Below are positions 40,797 to 47,099 of a stretch of 47,099 nt of DNA, one piece after another. The translations under genes and the position numbers were made by a program. The notes under the pieces were generated by a model, which worked only from the letters and a program-made list of their open reading frames with translations, was not told the origin of the DNA and ran no database searches. Every line of letters begins with the position of its first letter. Position 1 is the first letter of the stretch. Source of the DNA: an uncultured Gemmiger sp. (lineage in GTDB: Bacteria > Bacillota > Clostridia > Oscillospirales > Ruminococcaceae); assembly GCA_944388135.1 (NCBI GenBank), contig CALXHP010000072.1, positions 1 to 47,099 of the forward strand. The letters run 5' to 3'.

Positions 40797-42158
40797 ATGC
40801 AACCCATTCCTGCCAATGAACTGCTAGCCGGTCTGACACTGGCGGAGCCCATCCCCATCCATGCGGTGGTCACCGACAGCCGTAAGGTGGAGCCCGGCTG
40901 CGTGTTTGTCTGCTTCCCCGGCGAACGGGTGGATGGACACAACTTTGCAGCCGGTGCCTATCAGAACGGTGCGGCCTATATCATTGCCAATCACCCGGTG
41001 GAAGGCGTCCCGGCGGACAGAACCGTAGTGGTACCGGACAGTGCCCTGGCCATGGTCCGTATGGCATCCAACTACCGGATGCTGTTCAGCCCCCGGGTCA
41101 TCGGCGTTACGGGAAGCGTGGGAAAAACCACCACCAAAGAGTTCTGCTACGCGGTTTTGTCCGCTTTCGGCAATACTTTAAAGACCGAGGGCAACCAGAA
41201 CAATGACATCGGCGTACCCAATACGCTGTTCCGCTTGGAAAGCGCCACCGAATATGCCGTGGTGGAGATGGGGATGGACCATGCCGGGGAGATCGAGCGG
41301 CTGACCCGCTGTGTGCGGCCATCGGCGGGGATCATCACGATGATCGGCGTTTCTCATCTGGAAAATCTCGGCACCCGGGAGAATATACTGAAAGCGAAGA
41401 TGGAAATCTGCGCGGGCCTGCCGGACGGTGCCCCCCTGGTGCTCAATGCCGACAACGATCTGTTGCCTACGGCGCAGGTGCCTGCCCGTCTGCACGCCGT
41501 CTGGTTCGGCATCGAGAAAGACGCCGACGTCCGGGCGGAAAACATTCAAACCGGAGCTGAGGGAACCACCTTTACCCTGGTGGATCGTGCGTACGGCAGT
41601 TTTGCCGTTTCCATCCCCACAGCGGGACTGCACACCGTTTACGATGCGCTGTCGGCCTATGCGGCAGCCACCCGGCTGGGACTGGACCCGGCAGCCTGCG
41701 CCGGGGCACTGTCCCGGTATCAGACAACCGGCATGCGCCAGCATATTGTGGAAAAGGGAGGCATCACGGTCATTGAGGACTGCTACAATGCCAGCCCCGA
41801 CAGTATGAAAGCGGCCATCTCGGTGCTGAAAGCGCTGCCCAATGCCCGCAAGGTAGCGTTGCTGGGGGATATGCTGGAACTGGGAGATGCCAGCGAAGAG
41901 GGACATCGTCACACCGGTGAGTGGGTGGCCGAGGCAGGTATTGATGTACTGATCGCCTATGGCCCCAGAAGCGCTGCCATGGCAGAGGCTGCCAGGGCCC
42001 GGGGCGTAACAACTGTGCATTGCCAAAACGCCCCGGAGGTGCTACAATGTTTACGGCAATTTGTGCAGCCCGGTGACGCGTTGCTGGCCAAAGCCAGCCA
42101 CGCCATGAAACTGGAAGAACTGTTACAGGAATACTACGCAGGATTGCCCCAGGCGTGA
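40797..42158 (+). CDS. murF: UDP-N-acetylmuramoyl-tripeptide--D-alanyl-D-alanine ligase
   Basis: 453 residues. It adds D-Ala-D-Ala to the UDP-MurNAc tripeptide with ATP. The N-terminal substrate domain has VTDSRKVEPGCVFVC, the P loop is GVTGSVGKTTTKEF (about 105), NQNNDIGVPNTL is the family loop, and the C-terminal domain has IEDCYNASPDSMKAAI. ATG 40797 with AAAGGAGG is preferred over the longer frame. It follows the penicillin-binding protein directly, where murE would be expected first. Confidence 0.95.
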   Translation: MQPIPANELLAGLTLAEPIPIHAVVTDSRKVEPGCVFVCFPGERVDGHNFAAGAYQNGAAYIIANHPVEGVPADRTVVVPDSALAMVRMASNYRMLFSPRVIGVTGSVGKTTTKEFCYAVLSAFGNTLKTEGNQNNDIGVPNTLFRLESATEYAVVEMGMDHAGEIERLTRCVRPSAGIITMIGVSHLENLGTRENILKAKMEICAGLPDGAPLVLNADNDLLPTAQVPARLHAVWFGIEKDADVRAENIQTGAEGTTFTLVDRAYGSFAVSIPTAGLHTVYDALSAYAAATRLGLDPAACAGALSRYQTTGMRQHIVEKGGITVIEDCYNASPDSMKAAISVLKALPNARKVALLGDMLELGDASEEGHRHTGEWVAEAGIDVLIAYGPRSAAMAEAARARGVTTVHCQNAPEVLQCLRQFVQPGDALLAKASHAMKLEELLQEYYAGLPQA

Positions 42159-42213
42159 CGGCTCTTTACGCAGTCACACCTACACAAGATAAGTTTTTTG
42201 GAGGAATGACTGC

Positions 42214-43227
42214 ATGGAGCAAACTGTCTCCTATATGCTGGCTGCTGCGGCAGTGGGCGGTTTCGTCGTCACGGCTGTAACCTGCTGGCTGTTGATCCCG
42301 GCACTGCACCGGTTGCATTTCGGGCAGACCATCCGGGAGGAAGGCCCTACCTGGCACAACAAGAAAAACGGTACCCCCACCATGGGTGGACTGGGCTTTA
42401 TCTTTGGAATTCTGCTCACCCTTGGCCTTGTTTGGTTCATGTTCCAGGGCAAGGCACCGGAGGTCCTGGGCCCTCAGCAGCTGGCGGCCGGGATGCTGGT
42501 GCTGTTCCTGGCCTTTGGGTCCGGGCTGATAGGCTTTCTGGATGATTTTATCAAGGTCATCAAACACCGCAATCTGGGGCTTACCGCCTGGCAAAAAATT
42601 GTTTTGCAGGTAGCGGTAACGGTTGGCTTCATGATCGGACTCCATGCGCTGGGGCTGCTTTCCACGCAGGTGATGCTGCCTGTGGCCGGTGCGGTGGATT
42701 TCGGTATCCTGTTTTACCCCATTGCATTCTTCGGGATCATCTTTCTGGTGAATGCGGTCAATCTTACCGATGGTCTGGATGGTCTGTGCACCGGGGTGAC
42801 CTTTGTTTCCATGCTGGGATATTTGCTGGCCGGCAGCCTGCTGGGCTTTGTGCATGTCTCCCTGATCGCGTCGGCTACTGCGGGTGCCTGTGCCGGTTTC
42901 CTGATCTGGAACTTCTATCCGGCCAAGGTGTTCATGGGGGACACCGGCAGCATGTTCTTTGGAGGACTGGTCACCGCCCTGGCTTTTATCATGGACCGGC
43001 CGGAACTGGTGTTTTTCTTTGGCCTCGTGTATATCTGGGATGCCATAACGGTGGTCATCCAGCGTGTATACTTTAAATTGACGCACGGCAAGCGCATCTT
43101 CAAAATGACGCCCATCCACCATGCTTTTGAAATGCGCGGCTGGCGGGAAGTCAAGATCGATGGATTCTTTGCGCTCATCGCAGCGGTAGGTGTAGCACTG
43201 GGAATTTTGTATATCTGCCTCGTGTGA
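42214..43227 (+). CDS. mraY: Phospho-N-acetylmuramoyl-pentapeptide transferase
   Basis: 337 residues, about ten membrane helices. It makes lipid I by transferring phospho-MurNAc-pentapeptide to undecaprenyl phosphate. Motifs: GPTWHNKKNGTPTMGG, the catalytic DDFIKV, NAVNLTDGLDGL, and MGDTGSMFFGG. The C-terminal TPIHHAFEMRGW is present. The gene follows murF by 55 bp with GGAGG. Confidence 0.97.
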   Translation: MEQTVSYMLAAAAVGGFVVTAVTCWLLIPALHRLHFGQTIREEGPTWHNKKNGTPTMGGLGFIFGILLTLGLVWFMFQGKAPEVLGPQQLAAGMLVLFLAFGSGLIGFLDDFIKVIKHRNLGLTAWQKIVLQVAVTVGFMIGLHALGLLSTQVMLPVAGAVDFGILFYPIAFFGIIFLVNAVNLTDGLDGLCTGVTFVSMLGYLLAGSLLGFVHVSLIASATAGACAGFLIWNFYPAKVFMGDTGSMFFGGLVTALAFIMDRPELVFFFGLVYIWDAITVVIQRVYFKLTHGKRIFKMTPIHHAFEMRGWREVKIDGFFALIAAVGVALGILYICLV

Positions 43228-43281
43228 TCCGTGCCCTGCGGTGCGGCGCACCTGCCACGCCCCGAAAGGAGGGCCGCTTTT

Positions 43282-44574
43282 TTGCAAAACATATCTCTCA
43301 GTCTTTTGGCCCTGATTCTTGACCGCTCGGTGGGCAATATCATCCGTATGCTGCGGGTGATCCGTCTGCCAAAGTCGGAGCGCGGTCCGGTTTCTTGGGG
43401 CTTTGTGGGCACCCTGGCTGTTACATTGGCCTATGGGCTGATCATGCTTTTTTCTGCCAGCTATTCTAGCGGGTACACCAAGTATGGCGATATTTATCAC
43501 TTTATCAAGCCCCAGGCCATCGTCGCGGTGGTAGGGTTTGCCGTCATGCTGTTTATGTCACGTATAAACTACCGCGCCCTGCGCTATCTCAACGAAACTT
43601 TTTATTGCGTGACCCTTGTGCTGCTGGTGGTGGCTTTGTTCATGCCCAGTGACAGCAACGGCTGTTACCGCTGGGTATATTTCCCGGGAGGATTGTCGCT
43701 GCAGCCTTCGGAAATGGCAAAATTTGCCATTATTCTGGGGACCGCAGATGCTCTGGACAAGCGGAAAAATCAAATCAAGAATCCATTGTACGGCATCATT
43801 CTGCCGGCACTGCCGTTGGTTCCGGTATTGATTCTGCTGCGCCTGGAACCGCACAACTCGGCCATGCTGCTGATGTGTGCGATTTTTGCTACCATGCTGC
43901 TCTGTGCCGGTGGCGGGGGAATGTGGCTGTTTGTGGCCGGCGGTGTGGCCGGTGTGGGTGGTCTTGCATTCTATCGATATTTGTCCTCCAGCGGCGGTTA
44001 TGCCGCGGAACGTCTGGGCGGTGTGTGGGGCCTTACTCCTACGGATACCGCCAACATGCTGTGGCAGACACGGCAAAGCGTGTATGCCATCTGCACTGGT
44101 GGCCTGTTTGGCGTGGGAATCGGCAACAGCGTGCAGAAACACCAGTGGCTGCCCTATGCGGAGAATGACTTTATCTTTTCCGTTGTTTGCGAGGAACTGG
44201 GCTTTGTAGGGGCCTTGGCCTTGATTCTGCTGTTTGCCGCCATCATTGTACAGGGCATCCTGATCGCTCTGAATGCACCGGATTTCTTTGGTACATTGTT
44301 GGGCATCGGCATTACCGCCCAGGTGGCCTGGCAGGTATTTTGCCACATTGGTGTGGCTACAGCACTGTTGCCCAATACCGGCATCAGCTTGCCGTTCTTC
44401 TCTTCAGGTGGTACCAGCCTGCTGCTGCTTTTGGGAGAAATGGGTGTCATGCTCAGTATCTCCCGGGCCGGCAATGCCCGGATGGAAGCGCGGCAAAAGC
44501 AGCACCAGGCTGAGATCGATCGCAAACTGGGGCGCCTGCCCCGCCGACCGGTCTATCGCCGGCAGGGCACCTGA
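43282..44574 (+). CDS. ftsW: SEDS-family peptidoglycan glycosyltransferase FtsW
   Basis: About 430 residues and roughly ten membrane helices. It polymerises lipid II at the septum with the class B penicillin-binding protein. Motifs: LIMLFSASYSSGYTKYGD, RWVYFPGGLSLQPSEMAKFA, the region GIGNSVQKHQWLPYAENDFIFSVVCEELGF with its catalytic-site acidic residue, and ISLPFFSSGGTSLLLLLGEMG. TTG at 43282 is chosen as start since AAAGGAGG precedes it; ATG 43348 or an unsupported GTG 43231 are alternatives. murD is missing between it and mraY. Confidence 0.92.
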   Translation: MQNISLSLLALILDRSVGNIIRMLRVIRLPKSERGPVSWGFVGTLAVTLAYGLIMLFSASYSSGYTKYGDIYHFIKPQAIVAVVGFAVMLFMSRINYRALRYLNETFYCVTLVLLVVALFMPSDSNGCYRWVYFPGGLSLQPSEMAKFAIILGTADALDKRKNQIKNPLYGIILPALPLVPVLILLRLEPHNSAMLLMCAIFATMLLCAGGGGMWLFVAGGVAGVGGLAFYRYLSSSGGYAAERLGGVWGLTPTDTANMLWQTRQSVYAICTGGLFGVGIGNSVQKHQWLPYAENDFIFSVVCEELGFVGALALILLFAAIIVQGILIALNAPDFFGTLLGIGITAQVAWQVFCHIGVATALLPNTGISLPFFSSGGTSLLLLLGEMGVMLSISRAGNARMEARQKQHQAEIDRKLGRLPRRPVYRRQGT

Positions 44575-44611
44575 GAAGCTTACATAACAGCCAAAGAAAA
44601 GGGGAGTATGT

Positions 44612-45727
44612 ATGCGTGTTTTGATTGCAGCCGGTGGGACGGCTGGCCACATCAATCCGGCGCTTGCCATTGCCGGAGCTCTGAAAGCGGCAGACCCTGA
44701 GGCAGAAATCCATTTTGCGGGTCGACAGGAAGGGATGGAATACGGCCTTGTCACAAAGGCCGGGTATCCTTTTCACCATATTGAGATCAATGGTTTCCAA
44801 CGGCATCTTAACGCAGAAAATATTGTGCGCAATGTGGTAGCGGTGTGGCATCTGGCCCTTTCCGGACCGCGCACCAAAAAAATTCTGGAAGAAGTAAAAC
44901 CGGATCTGGTCATCGGCTGCGGTGGTTACGTCAGCGGGCCCATTGTGCGGGCGGCTGCCAAACGGGGCATCAAAACGGCCATTCACGAACAGAACGCCTT
45001 CCCGGGTGTGACCAACAAACTGCTGGCCAAAGATGTGGACCTGGTGTTGGCAGCCAGCGCGGATGCCGTGGAAAAATTGGGAGCACCGGAGAAAACTTTT
45101 GTGGTGGGCAATCCGGTCCGGCCGGAAGTGCTGACAGCCGATCGGGTAGCGGCCCGGGAAAAGCTGAAGGCCGGGGATCGCACGGTGATTCTCAGCTTTG
45201 GCGGCAGCCTGGGCGCCGACCGCATCAACGAAGTGGTGGCGGATCTTTGCGCCTGGGAAAAGCAGCAGGGGGCCAATGTATTGCATCTGCACGCTACCGG
45301 CAAGCGCGGCGTCATTCTGTTCAACCGTTTGGAGCGGGAAAAGGGATTTGCACCCGGACCCAATCTGGTGGTCACCCCTTATATCAACAATATGCCCCAA
45401 CTGCTGGCTGCGGCCGATCTGGTGATAGCCCGTTCCGGTGCGCTGACGCTGGCGGAACTGGAGGCGGTGGGACGTGCTTCTGTGCTGATCCCGAGCCCCA
45501 ATGTGGCGGAAAACCATCAGTACTACAATGCCCTGGAATTGCAAAAAGCCGGAGCGGCCGTAGTCATTGAGGAGAAGAATCTTACCGGCGATAAATTGAT
45601 CCAGACCGTACAGAAATTGCTGGGTACACCGGGAAAACTGACGGAGATGGGGCAAAACGCCAAAAAACTGGGGAATCCCCATAGCCTGGAGCTGATTACG
45701 GAAAAACTGCTGAACCTTGTAAAGTGA
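44612..45727 (+). CDS. murG: UDP-GlcNAc:lipid I N-acetylglucosaminyltransferase
   Basis: 371 residues, GT-B fold (GT28). It converts lipid I to lipid II on the inner membrane face. The first G loop reads AAGGTAGHINPALA, with Ala where most members have Gly. HEQNAFPGVTNKLL, LSFGGSLGADRIN and IARSGALTLAELEAVGRASVLIPSPNVAENHQ are the other family motifs. ATG 44612 follows GGGGAG. Confidence 0.96.
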   Translation: MRVLIAAGGTAGHINPALAIAGALKAADPEAEIHFAGRQEGMEYGLVTKAGYPFHHIEINGFQRHLNAENIVRNVVAVWHLALSGPRTKKILEEVKPDLVIGCGGYVSGPIVRAAAKRGIKTAIHEQNAFPGVTNKLLAKDVDLVLAASADAVEKLGAPEKTFVVGNPVRPEVLTADRVAAREKLKAGDRTVILSFGGSLGADRINEVVADLCAWEKQQGANVLHLHATGKRGVILFNRLEREKGFAPGPNLVVTPYINNMPQLLAAADLVIARSGALTLAELEAVGRASVLIPSPNVAENHQYYNALELQKAGAAVVIEEKNLTGDKLIQTVQKLLGTPGKLTEMGQNAKKLGNPHSLELITEKLLNLVK

Positions 45728-45767
45728 AAATACTTTACGCTTAGAATGTCAAGAAAGGAGTCACTCT

Positions 45768-47003
45768 ATGGACCGCGACCTGCGCAGCCGTCAGCAAAAG
45801 TCCAGAGGCGGCTCCTTTTCACGTCCGGCGCAAAAACGCACCCTGGGCGACCGGATGGGACTGGAAAAAAAGCAGCCCCAGCGGTCACGGGGAAAAAGCG
45901 GGCAGCATGCCGGAACACCCGGTCCGCAACCGCAGCAGCGGCGGGCAAAGCAGCAAAGAACCCCTCGTACGCGACCGCAGCTGAATCCGCAGAAAGAGGG
46001 ATACACACCGGGGGCACCGCGGCGTCAGCGCCGTGTCACCCAGGCGGAACTGCTCCGCCAGCGGAACCGGCGAAGGGCGCTGGGGGTGTTGGGTGTTCTG
46101 GCCGTGCTGGCTTTGGGAGCGATTGTATCCGTTAACCTTCTGTTTAAGGTGACGGCTTTCCGTGTGGAAACCTTTGATCGGACAACGCCGGCAGACACCG
46201 GAATTTATACCGAGGACGAAATTGTTGCGGCGCTGGGCATTGAACAGGGGAGCAGCCTCTTCGGTTTTTCCACCACAGACAAAACGATACAGCTGCAGGC
46301 AAAGTTCCCTTATCTGGATAATGTTCAGGTAGATATACAATTGCCCGGTACCGTGGTGATCAAGGTACGTCCCGCAACCGAGCGGTTTGCCTGTATGTAT
46401 TCCGGGGGATGGGTCGTTTTGAGCGACTCTCTCAAAATTCTTCGCAGTGATGTTTCCCAGCCGGAAGGGCTGACAGTACTTTCCTGCTCGCTGTCCTCTG
46501 ATTTCACCCCTACGCCGGGGAATTTTGTGGTGCCGGTCACCTACAATTCTCTCCTGGCAGGGGACACTGCCACAGCAGAAACTGCGCAGGTTACCACGGC
46601 GCTGGATGTTTTGACACAGATGATGGATGAGATGGATGCCGAAGGACTGACCGACGGTGTTACCGCCATCGACATTACTGACCTGAGTAATCTTTCTTTC
46701 CGGTACCAGGATCGGATCCAGGTGCTGCTGGGCAACAACAATCGGCTGGATTATAAGATCCGACTGGCATCGGTAGCCATTCTGGACCCGGACAAGGGCC
46801 TGTCGGCCAGCGATAAGGGAACACTGGACGTCAGTTATCAGCAGACGGACGGAGAAATCAAGGGTTATTTTGCCCCGGATGAGCCGGAGCCTACGCCGAC
46901 ACCTACCCCGGAACCGGAAGAAGATGCAGAAGATGGAGACGCCGCTTCCGGCTCTTCTTCCGGCGATTCGGCTGCCGCATCCCAAGATACAGACAGTGAA
47001 TAA
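45768..47003 (+). CDS. ftsQ: Cell division protein FtsQ/DivIB
   Basis: 411 residues. A very basic, Gln/Arg-rich cytoplasmic tail of about 100 residues precedes one membrane helix (about 103-126). The POTRA domain (about 127-195, FRVETFDRTTPADTGIYTED ... LPGTVVIKVRPATE) and the FtsQ beta domain follow. The last 45 residues are an acidic Pro/Thr/Glu/Ser tail. It is a septal scaffold with FtsL and DivIC. ATG 45768 follows AAAGGAG. murC is missing before it, and a mobile element follows 22 bp after the stop. Confidence 0.9.
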   Translation: MDRDLRSRQQKSRGGSFSRPAQKRTLGDRMGLEKKQPQRSRGKSGQHAGTPGPQPQQRRAKQQRTPRTRPQLNPQKEGYTPGAPRRQRRVTQAELLRQRNRRRALGVLGVLAVLALGAIVSVNLLFKVTAFRVETFDRTTPADTGIYTEDEIVAALGIEQGSSLFGFSTTDKTIQLQAKFPYLDNVQVDIQLPGTVVIKVRPATERFACMYSGGWVVLSDSLKILRSDVSQPEGLTVLSCSLSSDFTPTPGNFVVPVTYNSLLAGDTATAETAQVTTALDVLTQMMDEMDAEGLTDGVTAIDITDLSNLSFRYQDRIQVLLGNNNRLDYKIRLASVAILDPDKGLSASDKGTLDVSYQQTDGEIKGYFAPDEPEPTPTPTPEPEEDAEDGDAASGSSSGDSAAASQDTDSE

Positions 47004-47025
47004 AAAGAACCCGCGGAACGGCATT

Positions 47026-47099
47026 TGAACTGCACCCCATTTGTTAGACAGTATGGTATACTGAATAACAAGTGGGGTGTTTTGCTATGCCAAAAGGAA
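47026..47099 (+). mobile_element. Left end of a probable IS3-family insertion sequence (cut by window edge)
   Basis: The sequence from 47026 begins TGAACTGCACCCC and continues to GACA at 47050, resembling left inverted repeats of IS3/IS150-group elements (recognised from memory, not searched). An ATG at 47087 (MPKG...) after the repeat would be the start of orfA. Between them lies an unusually long hairpin (47033-47079). The right end, transposase and target duplication are outside the window, so the call is tentative. Confidence 0.55.
47033..47079 (+). repeat. Near-perfect 47-nt hairpin at the IS left end
   Basis: CACCCCATTTGTTA pairs with TAACAAGTGGGGTG (13 of 14) and inside it CAGTAT pairs with ATACTG around GGT. 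TTTTG follows the stem, so it may terminate ftsQ transcription or stop read-through from entering the element. Confidence 0.7.

Noticed and set aside
47060-47071. TGAATAACAA resembling the iteron core
   Set aside because: It is a single partial match and belongs to the 3' arm of the IS hairpin.

Overview
The window looks like a chromosomal segment of a Gram-positive gut anaerobe of the Oscillospiraceae (Faecalibacterium / Subdoligranulum / Gemmiger type). This is an inference from moderately high G+C coding sequence, a T-box-controlled leu operon, a FabK-type fatty-acid operon with a MarR-family regulator, an mraZ-led division cluster, LytTR signalling and PadR modules. No rRNA or other direct taxonomic marker is present.

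Layout. (1) 1-3430: a minus-strand Rep_3-family replication initiator with an unusually long C-terminal half. Upstream of it lies an array of about 19 same-direction, irregularly spaced 18-bp iterons (2213-3017), then a palindrome, a strong promoter and a candidate small RNA whose loop copies the anti-Shine-Dalgarno tail of 16S rRNA. (2) 3450-5419: a HAAS / PadR / HAAS-DUF4097 envelope-sensing operon. (3) 5500-10421: leuA-leuC-leuD-leuB behind a T-box leader, with a second terminator-like hairpin that buries the leuA ribosome binding site. (4) 10596-11777, minus: a PadR repressor with a membrane protein. (5) 11792-22228, minus: an envelope polysaccharide operon. It has three enzymes for UDP-N-acetyl-L-fucosamine (fnlA/B/C = capE/F/G type), a WbuB-like transferase, a polyprenyl-phosphate glycosyltransferase with its DUF2304 partner, and three unrelated acyl-transfer modules (MBOAT plus SGNH, NeuD/PglD type, Acyl_transf_3). 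(6) 22239-25992, plus: peptidase T, tRNA-Gly(UCC), and a LytTR regulator/GHKL kinase pair. A small membrane protein lies on the minus strand. (7) 26370-34689: acpP-accD-accA-fabH-fabK-fabD-fabG-fabF-fabZ plus a FabT-like MarR regulator. The promoter is flanked by two copies of a 9-4-9 palindrome. (8) 34803-35887: rsmD and a coiled-coil protein. (9) 36058-47003: mraZ-rsmH-ftsL-pbp-murF-mraY-ftsW-murG-ftsQ; murE, murD and murC are absent. (10) 47026-47099: the left end of a probable IS3-family insertion sequence, cut by the window edge.

The most unusual part is the rep/iteron locus. It has the organisation of an iteron-plasmid origin but sits beside core housekeeping genes. Its array is larger and less regular than textbook plasmid origins, and most core genes to its right run away from it. 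It is either an integrated replicon or a working chromosomal origin; the sequence alone cannot decide.
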